Shown piece after piece: positions 7,016 through 15,778 of a stretch of 37,357 nt of DNA. The position numbers and the translations under genes were made by a program. How positions within the stretch are numbered: position 1 is the first letter of the stretch; every line of letters starts with the position of its first letter. The stretch comes from an uncultured Rhodospirillaceae bacterium (lineage in GTDB: Bacteria > Pseudomonadota > Alphaproteobacteria > Rhodospirillales > Magnetospirillaceae). The stretch lies in NCBI GenBank assembly GCA_903941105.1, contig CAJANL010000322.1, positions 1 to 37,357 of the forward strand, in the 5' to 3' direction. The notes beneath the pieces are model-generated. The model saw only the letters and a program-made list of their open reading frames with translations, was not told the origin of the DNA and did no database searches.

Positions 7016-8938
7016 ATGTGCGGCTTCGCCGGCTTCCTCGACATCGACGCCACCACGCCCGAGCGCGAGGCGGTGGTGCGGCGCATGGCGGGGACGCTGG
7101 TGCATCGCGGCCCCGACGACGAGGGCGCCTGGATCGACGAGGGCGCCGGGCTGGCGCTGGGCTTCCGCCGGCTGGCCATCCTCGACCTGACCCCCAGCGG
7201 CCACCAGCCCATGGAGTCGGACGACCGACGTTGGATGGTCGTCTTCAACGGCGAGATCTATAACCACGACGAACTGCGCCGCCGCCTGGGCGACGAGGTG
7301 ACGTGGCGCGGCCACTCCGACACCGAGGTGCTGCTGGAAGCCGTGTCGCGCTGGGGCATCGAGCGGGCCTTGGCCAGCTTCGACGGCATGTTCGCCTTCG
7401 CCCTGTGGGACCGGCTGGAACGCATCCTTTATCTCGGCCGCGACCGCATCGGCGAAAAGCCGCTGTATTGGGCCAAATGCGGCGGCCGGCTGCTGTTCGG
7501 TTCCGAGCTCAAGGGGCTGAAGGCCCATCCCGCCTTCGACGCCGCCATCGATCGCGACGCGCTGGGCCTCTATATGCGCCTCGGCTGGATCGCCGCCCCC
7601 CACACCATCTACACCGCCGCCCGCAAGCTGCTGCCGGGCACCGTGCTGCGCATCAAGGGCAACGACATCCAGGAGCGGACCTACTGGTCGGCGCGCGAGC
7701 GGGCGCAGGCCCTGGCCGGCAGCTATTCTGGCGGTCCCGCCGCCGCCGCCGAGCGCCTCAACCAGTTGCTGCGCGCCTCCATCGCGCTCAGGATGCAGGC
7801 CGACGTGCCGGTGGGGGTGTTCCTGTCGGGCGGCATCGACTCGTCGGTGACCGCCGCCATCATGCAGGATCTGGCCGGGGTGCCGGTGCACACCTTCACC
7901 ATCGGCTTCGACGTGGCCGGGCTGGACGAGAGCCCCTATGCCCGCGCGGTGGCCGAGCGGCTGGGCACCATCCACACCGAAATCCGCATCACCGACGACG
8001 ATGCCCTGGGCCTGGTTCCCGCGCTGCCCCGCATCTATGACGAGCCCTTCGCGGATCCGGCGCAGTTGCCCACCTGCCTGCTGGCCCAGGCGACGCGGCG
8101 CTCGGTGACGGTGGCGCTGTCGGGCGACGGCGCCGACGAGCTGTTCGGCGGCTATGGCATCTATCGCTCGCTGCCCGCCGACGCGGCCCGCCGGCGCGCC
8201 ATGCCACAGGCGTTGCGCCGGGCGGCCGGACTGCTGGCGCGCGGACTGCCGGCCGGGCCGCTCAATGGCTTGGCCGGTCTGGCCGGGCTGGTGGGACGCT
8301 CGAAGCGGAGCTATCCCGGCTATCGGATGAAGCGCAACCTGGAGAACCTGTCCACCCTCGACCTCGCGCAGATGCTGGGCCTGCATTATGGCCGCTGGCG
8401 GGGGATGCCGAACCCGGTGCCGGGGGCGGGCAGCGCATCGACGGTATTCAACGACCCCTCGCGCCAGCCCGAACTCGCCGATCCGGCGCTGGCGGTGATG
8501 GTGCTGGATGCGCTGGCCTACCTGCCCGACGACCTGTGCGTCAAGACCGACCGCGCCACCATGGCCGCCTCGCTGGAGGCCCGCCTGCCCTTCCTCGACC
8601 ACTCGGTGGTGGAGTTCGCCTGGAGCCTGCCGACCTCGTTCAAGATCGAGGGCGACCTGGGCAAGACGGTGCTGCGCGACGTGCTCTACCGCTATGTGCC
8701 GCGCCAATTGGTGGACCGCCCCAAGATGGGCTTCGAGGTGCCCATCGGCCGCTGGCTGTCCGGCCGCCTCAAGGGCTGGGCCGACGACCTGCTGGCCGAG
8801 GACCGCTTGCGGCGCCAGGGGTTCCTCGACGCCGCCCTGGTAGCGCGCTGCTGGCGCGAACATCGCTCGGGCCGCAAGAACTGGTCGGCCGAACTGTGGC
8901 ACGCCCTGATGTTCCAGGCCTGGCTGGGCGAAGGCTGA
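7016..8938 (+). CDS. asnB: Glutamine-hydrolysing asparagine synthetase, AsnB family
   Basis: 640 residues with an N-terminal class II glutaminase domain (Cys2 nucleophile in MCGFAG, HRGPDDEG, FNGEIYN) and a C-terminal ATP-pyrophosphatase synthetase domain (LSGGIDSS at 270-277, SGDGADELFGGY). It would transfer ammonia from glutamine to aspartate, making asparagine. Close paralogues in bacteria instead amidate sugars or peptides, often in exopolysaccharide clusters, so the acceptor is not certain. It is the last gene of the ihfB-lapA-pyrF-trpF-asnB run. Its TGA directly abuts the converging gpt stop with no intergenic base. Confidence 0.88.
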   Translation: MCGFAGFLDIDATTPEREAVVRRMAGTLVHRGPDDEGAWIDEGAGLALGFRRLAILDLTPSGHQPMESDDRRWMVVFNGEIYNHDELRRRLGDEVTWRGHSDTEVLLEAVSRWGIERALASFDGMFAFALWDRLERILYLGRDRIGEKPLYWAKCGGRLLFGSELKGLKAHPAFDAAIDRDALGLYMRLGWIAAPHTIYTAARKLLPGTVLRIKGNDIQERTYWSARERAQALAGSYSGGPAAAAERLNQLLRASIALRMQADVPVGVFLSGGIDSSVTAAIMQDLAGVPVHTFTIGFDVAGLDESPYARAVAERLGTIHTEIRITDDDALGLVPALPRIYDEPFADPAQLPTCLLAQATRRSVTVALSGDGADELFGGYGIYRSLPADAARRRAMPQALRRAAGLLARGLPAGPLNGLAGLAGLVGRSKRSYPGYRMKRNLENLSTLDLAQMLGLHYGRWRGMPNPVPGAGSASTVFNDPSRQPELADPALAVMVLDALAYLPDDLCVKTDRATMAASLEARLPFLDHSVVEFAWSLPTSFKIEGDLGKTVLRDVLYRYVPRQLVDRPKMGFEVPIGRWLSGRLKGWADDLLAEDRLRRQGFLDAALVARCWREHRSGRKNWSAELWHALMFQAWLGEG

Positions 8939-9370
8939 TCACCCCTCCCAGGGGAAGACGATCCACACGTCCTGGGCCACCTCGTCGACGAAGGTGTCGA
9001 CCAGCGGATGACCGGCCGGCTTAGTGTAGAGGGTGGCGTAATGGGCGTGCGGCAGCATGGCGCGCACCGCCGCCACGGTGGCGCCGCTGTCCACCAGATC
9101 GTCGACCACCAGCCAGCCGTCCCCGTCGCCGTCGAGCCGCTTCAACACCTCGACGGATCCCTGGCACCTGTCGTCGTAGCTGGCGATGCACACCGTATCC
9201 ACCAGACGGATGTCGAGCTCGCGGGCCAGGATGGCGGCCGGCACCAGACCGCCGCGCGCCACAGCGATGATGCCGGTGAACCGCCCCTTGGCGGCGAGGC
9301 GGCGGGCCAGGGCTCGGGCATCGCGGTGGATGTCCTCCCAACTGAGGGCCAAGGTGAACGGTGCTTCCAT
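8939..9370 (-). CDS. gpt: Xanthine-guanine phosphoribosyltransferase
   Basis: Salvages guanine and xanthine to their nucleotides using PRPP. 143 residues from the ATG at 9370, which aligns with the N-terminus of E. coli Gpt; another ATG 24 nt upstream is possible. Key features are VARGGLVPA (37-45), the PRPP-binding loop VVDDLVDSGAT (88-98), YTKPAGHPLVD (115-125) and the C-terminal QDVWIVFPWE that resembles the QDTWIEQPWD of E. coli Gpt. It lies between two plus-strand genes and is transcribed alone, divergently from the ggt homologue. Confidence 0.87.
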   Translation of the reverse strand: MEAPFTLALSWEDIHRDARALARRLAAKGRFTGIIAVARGGLVPAAILARELDIRLVDTVCIASYDDRCQGSVEVLKRLDGDGDGWLVVDDLVDSGATVAAVRAMLPHAHYATLYTKPAGHPLVDTFVDEVAQDVWIVFPWEG

Positions 9371-9451
9371 GGCGGCAACAATAGCCAAACCCATCGGCCT
9401 TGTCGCCGGCCCGTGTTTTGGTGACAATCGGCCCAACCACGTGATCGGAAG

Positions 9452-11023
9452 ATGATGCTCGACACCCCCATGGCCCGGCGCGGCATGGTCACCTCGCCCC
9501 ACCACCTCGCCTCGCAGGCGGGGCTGGCGGTGCTGCGCGAGGGCGGCAACGCCATCGAGGCGGCGGTGGCGGTGGCGGCGACGCTGGCGGTGGTCGCTCC
9601 CCACAGGTGCGGACTGGGCGGCGACGGCTTCTGGCTGATCGCCGAGCCGGGCAAACCGCCGGTCTCCATCGACGGCTCGGGCGCCTCGGCGGCCAAGGCC
9701 GACCTCGCCCTCTATCGCGAGCACGGCCTTGCCGCCATGCCTCAGCGCGGGCCGCTGGCCGCCGCCACCGTGGCCGGCGTGGTGTCGAGCTGGCAACTGG
9801 CGCTCGACATCTCGGGCCAGTGGGGCGGCACGCTGCCGCTGTCGCGGTTGTTCGCCGACGCCGTCGACCTTGCCCGCGACGGCGTCGCCGTGTCCGGACA
9901 TCAGGCGACGGCCACCGCCGCGAGCCTGACCGCCCTCAAGGCCCAACCGGGGTTCGCCGAGACCTTCCTGTCACGCCGGAAGGCCCCCGCCCCTGGAGCG
10001 CGGCAATGCCTGCCCGCCCTGGCCGCCACCTTCGAGCGCCTTGCCGCCGCCGGGCTCGACGACTTCTATCGCGGCGAGGTCGGCCGTACCCTGGCCGCCG
10101 GGCTGCAGGCCGCCGGCAGCCCCCTCCGCGCCGACGACCTCGCCCGCCATCGCGGCATGCGGCGACGGCCGCTGTCGCTGGGGCTGGCCGCCGGCACCCT
10201 CTACAACACCGCCCCGCCCACCCAGGGGCTGGCCTCGCTAGTCATCCTCGGGCTGTTTCAGCGCCTGGGGGTCACCGAGTGCGGCGGCGCCACCCATATC
10301 CACGCCCTGGCCGAGGCCACCAAGCTGGCGTTCCGGGTGCGCGACGGCCACATCACCGAACCGGCGCGCATGTCGGTGCACGCCACCACCTACCTGTCGG
10401 ACCATGTGCTCGACCGCATCGCCGCCGAGGTGGACATGGGCCGGGCGGCGGCGTGGCCGCAGGCGTCCGCCGAGGACGACGCGGTGTGGCTGGGGGTGGT
10501 GGACGGCCATGGCCGCGCCGTCAGCGTCATCCAGAGTCTGTGCCACGCCTTCGGCTCCGGCGTCACCCTGGCCGAGGCCGGGGTGGTGTGGCACAACCGC
10601 GCCACCGGCTTCAGCCTCGATCCCACCCTGCGGGCCGCGCTGGAGCCCCGGCGGCGGCCCTACCACACCCTGTCGCCCGCCTTGGCACGCCTGAAGGACG
10701 GCCGCGTCATGGTCTATGGCGGCACCGGCGGCGACGCCCAGCCGCAGGCCCAGGCCCAGGTCTTCAGCCGCCACGTCATGTTCGGCGAAGCGTTGCAGGC
10801 GGCGGTGACGGCGCCACGCTGGCGGCTGGGCCGTGGCCTCGAATTGGAGGCCCGCTTCGATCCGGAAGTGGTGGACGCATTACGACGCGCCGGCCATGCG
10901 GTCGAGATGGTAGGATCGTACGACTCGCGGATGGGTCATGCCGGCGCCATCTGCCGCCACCCCGACGGCCGCCTCGACGGCGCCGCCGATCCGCGTGCCG
11001 ACGGCTGCGTCGCGGCCTATTAA
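9452..11023 (+). CDS. Gamma-glutamyltransferase-family protein with altered nucleophile
   Basis: 523 residues of the Ntn-hydrolase gamma-glutamyltranspeptidase family. Such enzymes cleave themselves before a threonine that then attacks gamma-glutamyl substrates. Large-subunit features are present (SPHHLASQAGLAVLREGGNA, CGLGGDGF, PPTQG). At the processing site, members of this subfamily read roughly D-T-V-[WY]-x-x-V-x-D; here the sequence is DDAVWLGVVD, so the position of the Thr nucleophile is Ala344 (codon GCG, 10481-10483, one base from ACG). There is no signal peptide, unlike periplasmic Ggt. It could be an inactive remnant, a protein with a different role, or have a shifted nucleophile. 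The last codons are tandemly duplicated just past the stop. Confidence 0.8.
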   Translation: MMLDTPMARRGMVTSPHHLASQAGLAVLREGGNAIEAAVAVAATLAVVAPHRCGLGGDGFWLIAEPGKPPVSIDGSGASAAKADLALYREHGLAAMPQRGPLAAATVAGVVSSWQLALDISGQWGGTLPLSRLFADAVDLARDGVAVSGHQATATAASLTALKAQPGFAETFLSRRKAPAPGARQCLPALAATFERLAAAGLDDFYRGEVGRTLAAGLQAAGSPLRADDLARHRGMRRRPLSLGLAAGTLYNTAPPTQGLASLVILGLFQRLGVTECGGATHIHALAEATKLAFRVRDGHITEPARMSVHATTYLSDHVLDRIAAEVDMGRAAAWPQASAEDDAVWLGVVDGHGRAVSVIQSLCHAFGSGVTLAEAGVVWHNRATGFSLDPTLRAALEPRRRPYHTLSPALARLKDGRVMVYGGTGGDAQPQAQAQVFSRHVMFGEALQAAVTAPRWRLGRGLELEARFDPEVVDALRRAGHAVEMVGSYDSRMGHAGAICRHPDGRLDGAADPRADGCVAAY

Positions 11024-11047
11024 CGACGGCTGCGTCGCAGCCTATTG
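10999..11047 (+). repeat. 25-bp tandem duplication at the end of the ggt homologue
   Basis: A 24-nt segment starting CGACGGCTGCGTCGCGGCC, which encodes the last residues and stop of the ggt homologue (10999-11022), is repeated at 11024-11047 with two changes. The second copy is non-coding and carries its own stop codon in the equivalent place. Confidence 0.8.
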
Positions 11048-11064
11048 AATGTTCAGGAGCACCC

Positions 11065-11286
11065 ATGGCCGAGATCACGATGACGCCCATCGAACCCCAT
11101 CAGGCCGGCGGCCTTGACATCGTCGAAACCGGTGTCTCCATGCTGGGTATCGAGGGGCCGGACTGGCGCTGCGGCCATTGCGGCCGGGTCATGATCACCA
11201 GCATGAAGCTCGACGCCATCAAGGTGATGCTGGCCTACAAATGCGGCCGCTGCGAAGGCCTCAACCTGGTGCCGGGCCAGGGGTGA
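11065..11286 (+). CDS. Small zinc-ribbon protein, function unknown
   Basis: 73 residues with CGHC (36-39) and CGRC (60-63), a pair of CxxC knuckles spaced like a zinc ribbon, joined by a segment with MITSMKLDAIKVMLAYK. CAGGAG (11054-11059) precedes the ATG. The third positions match the local bias. It may recruit a nucleic acid or protein partner, but I do not recognise a named family. It lies between the ggt homologue and queA, 40 nt before queA, and could be in the same transcript as either. Confidence 0.75.
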   Translation: MAEITMTPIEPHQAGGLDIVETGVSMLGIEGPDWRCGHCGRVMITSMKLDAIKVMLAYKCGRCEGLNLVPGQG

Positions 11287-11289
11287 ACC

Positions 11290-11318
11290 TTGACCTTCGC
11301 CGCCGCTGCCTCTAAACC
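11290..11318 (+). promoter_or_regulatory. Candidate promoter of queA-tgt
   Basis: TTGACC (11290-11295), a 17-nt spacer, TAAACC (11313-11318). Transcription would begin at about 11325, one or two bases before the queA ATG at 11327, suggesting a leaderless message. No Shine-Dalgarno sequence is placed correctly upstream of that ATG. Confidence 0.4.
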
Positions 11319-11326
11319 CCGGGGCC

Positions 11327-12352
11327 ATGCGCGTCGACGACTTCGATTTCGAGCTTCCCCGCCAGCTGATTGCCGAACGGCCGGTCAGCCCGCGCGATGC
11401 CTCGCACCTGCTGCATGTGGGCGCTGGACGGCTCGATGACCTGACGGTGCGCGACCTGCCGGGGCTGCTGCACCCGGGCGACGTGATGGTGTTCAACGAC
11501 ACCCGCGTCATTCCCGCGCGGCTGTTCGGCCGGAGGGGTCTGGCCGGCGTCGAGCTGACCCTGCACGAACGCCTCGCCGACAGCCAATGGAACGCCTTCG
11601 CCCGACCGGCCAAGAAGCTGAAGCCGGGCGACGCCATCAGCTTCGCCGAAGGCTTCTCCGCCACCGTCACCGCCAAGGGCGAGGCCGGCGAGGTGACGCT
11701 GGCCTTCGATCGCGGCGGGCCGGAGCTGCTGGCGGCGCTGGAGGAATTCGGCCGGCTGCCGCTGCCGCCCTATATCCGCAAGGGCTGCGCCGACGCCGCC
11801 GACCGCGCCGACTACCAGACGGTTTACGCCAAGGCCGAGGGCGCGGTGGCCGCTCCCACCGCCGGGCTGCACTTCACCCCCGAGCTGCTGGCCGCCCTGG
11901 ACGCGCGCGGCGTCCGCCGGGTGACGGTGACGCTGCATGTGGGTGCCGGCACCTTCCTGCCGGTCAAGGTCGACGACACCCGCGACCACAGGATGCATCG
12001 CGAGCGCGGCGTGGTGACGCCCGAGGCCGCCGAGGCCATCAACGCGGCGGCGGGCCGGGTGGTGGCGGTGGGCACCACGGCGTTGCGCCTGCTGGAGAGC
12101 GCCGCCGACGAGGGCGGACGGGTGCGGCCGTTCGACGGCGCCACCGACATCTTCATCACCCCGGGCTACCGGTTCCGGGTGGTGGACAGCCTGATGACCA
12201 ATTTCCACCTGCCGCGCTCGACCCTGTTCATGCTGGTCGCCGCCTTCTCGGGGCTGGAACGCATGCGGGCGGCCTATGATCACGCCAAGAGCCATGGCTA
12301 TCGTTTCTATTCCTACGGCGACGCCTGCCTGCTGCACCGGGAGAGCCTGTGA
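11327..12352 (+). CDS. queA: S-adenosylmethionine:tRNA ribosyltransferase-isomerase
   Basis: Transfers and isomerises the ribosyl part of SAM onto preQ1 in tRNA to give epoxyqueuosine, the penultimate step of queuosine synthesis. 341 residues, normal length. Family motifs are the N-terminal [53 protein letters not shown] and the C-terminal [19 protein letters not shown]. It overlaps the GTG start of tgt by 4 nt, so the two queuosine genes are translationally coupled. Confidence 0.96.
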   Translation: MRVDDFDFELPRQLIAERPVSPRDASHLLHVGAGRLDDLTVRDLPGLLHPGDVMVFNDTRVIPARLFGRRGLAGVELTLHERLADSQWNAFARPAKKLKPGDAISFAEGFSATVTAKGEAGEVTLAFDRGGPELLAALEEFGRLPLPPYIRKGCADAADRADYQTVYAKAEGAVAAPTAGLHFTPELLAALDARGVRRVTVTLHVGAGTFLPVKVDDTRDHRMHRERGVVTPEAAEAINAAAGRVVAVGTTALRLLESAADEGGRVRPFDGATDIFITPGYRFRVVDSLMTNFHLPRSTLFMLVAAFSGLERMRAAYDHAKSHGYRFYSYGDACLLHRESL

Positions 12353-13476
12353 CCCATTTCCGCTATGACCTGCTCGCCACCGACGGCGCCGCCCGGCTGG
12401 GGCGGCTGCACACCGCCCACGGCGTCGTCGACACGCCCGCCTTCATGCCGGTGGGCACCGCCGGCACCGTCAAGGCCATGCTACCGGAGTCGGTGGCCGC
12501 CACCGGCGCCCAGATGGTGCTGGGCAACACCTATCACCTGATGCTGCGCCCCAATGCCGAGCGGGTGGCGCGGCTGGGCGGGCTGCACGCCTTCATGAAC
12601 TGGCCGGGGCCGATTCTCACCGATTCGGGCGGCTTCCAGGTGATGAGCCTGTCCAAGCTGCGCAAGATGGATGCCGACGGCGTCACCTTCCAGTCGCATA
12701 TCGACGGCTCCAGCCACCGCCTGACGCCGGAGATCTCCATGGACATCCAGCGCCTGCTGGACGCCGACGTCACCATGGCCTTCGACGAGTGCACCCCCTT
12801 TCCCGCCACCCCCGAGCAGGCGGCCATCTCCATGCGCCTGTCCATGCGCTGGGCGGCGCGCTCGAAGCAGGCCTTCGTGGCGCGCCCCGGCTACGGCCTG
12901 TTCGGCATTGTCCAGGGCGGCGTGTACCCCGAACTGCGGGCGGAATCGGCGGCGGCGCTCAAGGATATCGGCTTCGACGGCTATGCGGTGGGCGGGCTGG
13001 CGGTGGGCGAGGGCCAGGAGATGATGCTGGCGACGCTGGACACCACCACGCCGCAGTTGCCCGCCGACCGGCCGCGTTACCTGATGGGAGTCGGCCGCCC
13101 GTCCGACATCATCGGTGCCGTGCTGCGCGGCATCGACATGTTCGACTGCGTCATGCCGACCCGCTCGGGCCGCACCGCCCAGGCCTTCACCCGGCGCGGC
13201 ACGGTCAATCTCCGGAACGCCCGCCACCAGGACGATCCGCGCCCCCTCGAAGAAGACTGCGGCTGCCCGGCCTGCCGCGGCTACAGCCGCGCCTATCTGC
13301 ACCACCTGATCCGCTCCGAGGAGATCCTGGGGCCGATGCTGCTGACCTGGCACAACATCCAGGCCTATCAGGACCTGATGAGGGGACTTCGCGCCGCCAT
13401 CGCCGAGGGCCGCGTCCAGGCCTTCGCCGCCGAGGCGGCCCGGCTGGAGGCGCTGGGGGACGTGGAGGCGATGTGA
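12349..13476 (+). CDS. tgt: Queuine/preQ1 tRNA-guanine transglycosylase
   Basis: Exchanges guanine-34 of GUN-anticodon tRNAs for preQ1, the step before QueA. 375 residues, starting at GTG within the queA stop (GTGA). The general base is Asp92 in [10 protein letters not shown], the nucleophile Asp266 in MFDCVMPTR, and the structural zinc ligands Cys304, Cys306, Cys309 and His335. GIVQGG and [10 protein letters not shown] form the base-recognition loops. All catalytic residues are present. Confidence 0.97.
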   Translation: MTHFRYDLLATDGAARLGRLHTAHGVVDTPAFMPVGTAGTVKAMLPESVAATGAQMVLGNTYHLMLRPNAERVARLGGLHAFMNWPGPILTDSGGFQVMSLSKLRKMDADGVTFQSHIDGSSHRLTPEISMDIQRLLDADVTMAFDECTPFPATPEQAAISMRLSMRWAARSKQAFVARPGYGLFGIVQGGVYPELRAESAAALKDIGFDGYAVGGLAVGEGQEMMLATLDTTTPQLPADRPRYLMGVGRPSDIIGAVLRGIDMFDCVMPTRSGRTAQAFTRRGTVNLRNARHQDDPRPLEEDCGCPACRGYSRAYLHHLIRSEEILGPMLLTWHNIQAYQDLMRGLRAAIAEGRVQAFAAEAARLEALGDVEAM

Positions 13477-13490
13477 GGGCGACTCGCTTC

Positions 13491-13513
13491 TGATTTCGCC
13501 CTCGCCAGGCGGG
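13491..13513 (+). repeat. Short dispersed repeat fragment
   Basis: TGATTTCGCCCTCGCC followed by AGGCGGG matches, with one difference in 23, the minus strand at 37198-37176 and shares its CCCTCGCC(A/G)GGCGGG core with 20769-20783. It lies in the 67-bp gap between the converging tgt and DUF1178 genes. A 10-bp direct repeat GGCGACTCGC (13478-13487 and 13529-13538) brackets it. Confidence 0.5.
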
Positions 13514-13543
13514 GTCAAACGAAAAGCTGGCGACTCGCCGTTA

Positions 13544-13777
13544 TCACTCGTGCCCGGCGAACTGGCAGCCGCCGCAGCCGCCCGGCATGCAGCGGGGGGC
13601 CGGCTCGGGCTGCGACTTGCCGACGCGCGGCGCCATCATCGCCTTGGCCACATCCTTGTCGCCGCACTCGGGGCACACCAGATCGCCGGCGGTCTTGCGC
13701 ACGTCGTAATCCGAGATGTTGGAAAACCACTCGTCGAAGACGTGGTCGTGGGAACATTTCAGGCTGTAGAGGATCAT
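13544..13777 (-). CDS. Short DUF1178-family zinc-ribbon-like protein
   Basis: 77 residues whose first 52 match the start of DUF1178 proteins: MILYSLKCSHDHVFDEWF, then CPECG and KAMMAPRVG. DUF1178 members usually run to about 140-150 residues. Here the protein ends soon after the MAPRV motif in a cysteine-rich tail, CMPGGCGGC, so it is a truncated or minimal form with two to three CxxC-type metal sites. No reading-frame continuation of the missing part is seen downstream. Function unknown in the family. It stands between tgt and the diguanylate cyclase gene, on the same strand as the latter. Confidence 0.75.
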   Translation of the reverse strand: MILYSLKCSHDHVFDEWFSNISDYDVRKTAGDLVCPECGDKDVAKAMMAPRVGKSQPEPAPRCMPGGCGGCQFAGHE

Positions 13778-13796
13778 TCCGTCACCCGTCGGCTGG

Positions 13797-13825
13797 CCAA
13801 GGCCTCCTTATAAGGGAGGCCTTGG
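13797..13825. terminator. Strong hairpin after the diguanylate cyclase gene
   Basis: CCAAGGCCTCC (13797-13807) pairs perfectly with GGAGGCCTTGG (13815-13825) around a 7-nt loop TTATAAG. It lies between the diguanylate cyclase stop and the DUF1178 start, both on the minus strand. There is no T-run on either side, so it may slow polymerase, stabilise the 3' end or be an operator; a terminator role is inferred from position. Confidence 0.5.
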
Positions 13826-13833
13826 CGCCGAAG

Positions 13834-15693
13834 CTAATATTTCTTGTCGGTCCACATTTCCTTCTGGAAGCGGATCACCCGGTTGCGGCCGGTTTCCTTG
13901 GCCTGATACAGGGCGACGTCGGCGAATTTGACCGCCTGCCAGAAGGTGTCGCTGTCGTTGGGGAAGTCCGACACGCCGATGGAGATGGTCTTCTTGATCA
14001 GCGTCGAGCCGGCCTGGATATCGAGCGCCTCCACCGAGGCCCGGATCTTCTCGGCCACGATGTCGGCGTCCTCGGGCGGCGTATCGTTCAGCACGATCAG
14101 GAACTCCTCGCCGCCGTAGCGGATCACCAGATCCGAGGTCCGCACGCTCTGGCGCAGCACCTTGGCCAGGGCCTTGATCACCGTGTCGCCGGCGTCGTGG
14201 CCGTAGGTGTCGTTGACCATCTTGAAGAAGTCGAGGTCGAGCATCATCACCGCCACGCGGGCCTTGCGGCGCTGCACGGTGGCCACCAGGGTGTCGACGT
14301 ATTCCTCCAGGAAGCGGCGGTTGTTGAGGCCGGTCATGGGATCGCGGAGCGAGGACTCGCGCAGCGTCTCCATCAGCTTCTTGGTCTCCAGCACCGGCGC
14401 CGCCTCGCGCAGGTAGACGTTGATATAGGGAATCTGCGACGCCAGCCGCTCGGCCTTGTCGGGGGTGGTCACCAGTTGCAGCACGTTGCCCACCGAGCCA
14501 GACTGGATGATGGGCAGGCAGACGTGGCGTCGCGCGCCCACCCCCTCCTCGGGCTTGAAGGCGTAGCAGATGCCCGGCGTGACGACGCCGTCGACCATGT
14601 GGCCGGTGCGCCGGGCGCGGCAGCCCTCGCTACGCACCATGATCTGCGGATCGCACCAGCGGCAGTCACCGTCCATCTCGCCGTCGACGAACAGCGGCAC
14701 CATCTGATTGCGGTTGGCGATGATTTCGTAGACCGAGAACTCGTCGATGCCGAACTCGTTCTTCAGGGTGCCGGCCAGACGCTGGTGGATCTCGGCCTTG
14801 GTCTCGTCCTCCTCGATGGCCTGCTTGAAGTGGGCCGCCCGCGTCAGGCCGTCGACCATATCGATGGTGGCGTCCAACTGGTTCTCGTCGGGCGAGGGCG
14901 TGCGGTTGGTCAGGCGGGCCACGTTGACGCCGATGCGGGACAGACCGCTGTCAAGGAAGGTCAGCAGGCGATTCATGTCGAGGGCGATCTGGCCGATTTC
15001 GTCCTTGGTCACCACCTCGACCTTGGCCTTGAAGTCGCCGTTGAGGGCGCGCTGCACCGCGATTTCCACGTTCTCGGCGGTGGCGGCGATGGGGCGGATC
15101 AGGCGGCGGATCAGGAAGAAGGCGATGGTGGCGAACAGCGCCACGGTGCCGCCGATGCCGGCCACGGTCAGCATGGCCTTCGACTTGAGGCCGCCTACCG
15201 ACACCAGCAGGGTCACCGCGCCCAGCACCGAGCCCTCGGGAACCTCGTGGCATTGCAGGCAGTTGGGCGAGCCGCGATTGGTGGCGACGAACGGGATGGT
15301 GCCGCGCATCAGGGTATCCTCGGCGGTCTCGAACACCTGGTATTGCGCCTTGCCGTCGCGCAGCACCTGCTGCTCGATTTCGTCGGAGGCGCTTTCCTGG
15401 TTGAGCCCGCGGCCGAACTGCCGATCGACCAGGGGGGAGCGGACCACCCGGGCAGAGGTCAGGCCTTGCACCTCCATCAGACGGATCAGGAAGCTTTCCC
15501 GTTTGTCGATGACGCCGTTGATCATGGATTCGGTCAGGTGGACCCGAATGATTTCGGCCGAGGTGCGGATATGCTCCGTCGACGAGGCGATGGAAAAGCT
15601 GCGGAACGCGAACAGGCTGATGGCCAACAGCATGGCCACCAGGCTGATCGAGATGGCCCCGAAGAACACGGTAACCTTGGAATTCAAATTCAT
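13834..15693 (-). CDS. Membrane diguanylate cyclase with haem-c motif sensor and Cys-rich GAF-like domain
   Basis: 619 residues. Layout: membrane helix about 6-30; periplasmic sensor to about 170 with a single c-type haem motif CLQCH (Cys145, Cys148, His149), as in DUF3365/Tll0287-like domains; second helix about 173-195; HAMP about 195-248; a GAF-like domain about 290-430 with a cysteine cluster (Cys344, 347, 358, 376, 392); and a GGDEF domain with GGEEF (527-531). The inhibitory site RTSD (518-521) lies five residues before GGEEF. It should make cyclic di-GMP, probably under redox or gas-ligand control sensed by haem and perhaps a metal on the cytoplasmic cysteines. The ATG at 15693 has GGGGAGA a few bases upstream; a longer frame adds 13 implausible residues. 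Confidence 0.88.
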   Translation of the reverse strand: MNLNSKVTVFFGAISISLVAMLLAISLFAFRSFSIASSTEHIRTSAEIIRVHLTESMINGVIDKRESFLIRLMEVQGLTSARVVRSPLVDRQFGRGLNQESASDEIEQQVLRDGKAQYQVFETAEDTLMRGTIPFVATNRGSPNCLQCHEVPEGSVLGAVTLLVSVGGLKSKAMLTVAGIGGTVALFATIAFFLIRRLIRPIAATAENVEIAVQRALNGDFKAKVEVVTKDEIGQIALDMNRLLTFLDSGLSRIGVNVARLTNRTPSPDENQLDATIDMVDGLTRAAHFKQAIEEDETKAEIHQRLAGTLKNEFGIDEFSVYEIIANRNQMVPLFVDGEMDGDCRWCDPQIMVRSEGCRARRTGHMVDGVVTPGICYAFKPEEGVGARRHVCLPIIQSGSVGNVLQLVTTPDKAERLASQIPYINVYLREAAPVLETKKLMETLRESSLRDPMTGLNNRRFLEEYVDTLVATVQRRKARVAVMMLDLDFFKMVNDTYGHDAGDTVIKALAKVLRQSVRTSDLVIRYGGEEFLIVLNDTPPEDADIVAEKIRASVEALDIQAGSTLIKKTISIGVSDFPNDSDTFWQAVKFADVALYQAKETGRNRVIRFQKEMWTDKKY

Positions 15694-15778
15694 CACGGTC
15701 TCCCCACGGACGCCATGGCGGCGCCGTCCCAACTCCCCCCAATCTCCCGGATCGGCTCCGAAATGGCCGGTCCCCGGA

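Noticed and set aside
13478-13538. 10-bp direct repeats GGCGACTCGC as an insertion target duplication
   Set aside because: The 41 bp between them have no element termini and the match is short; kept only as a note on the repeat fragment.
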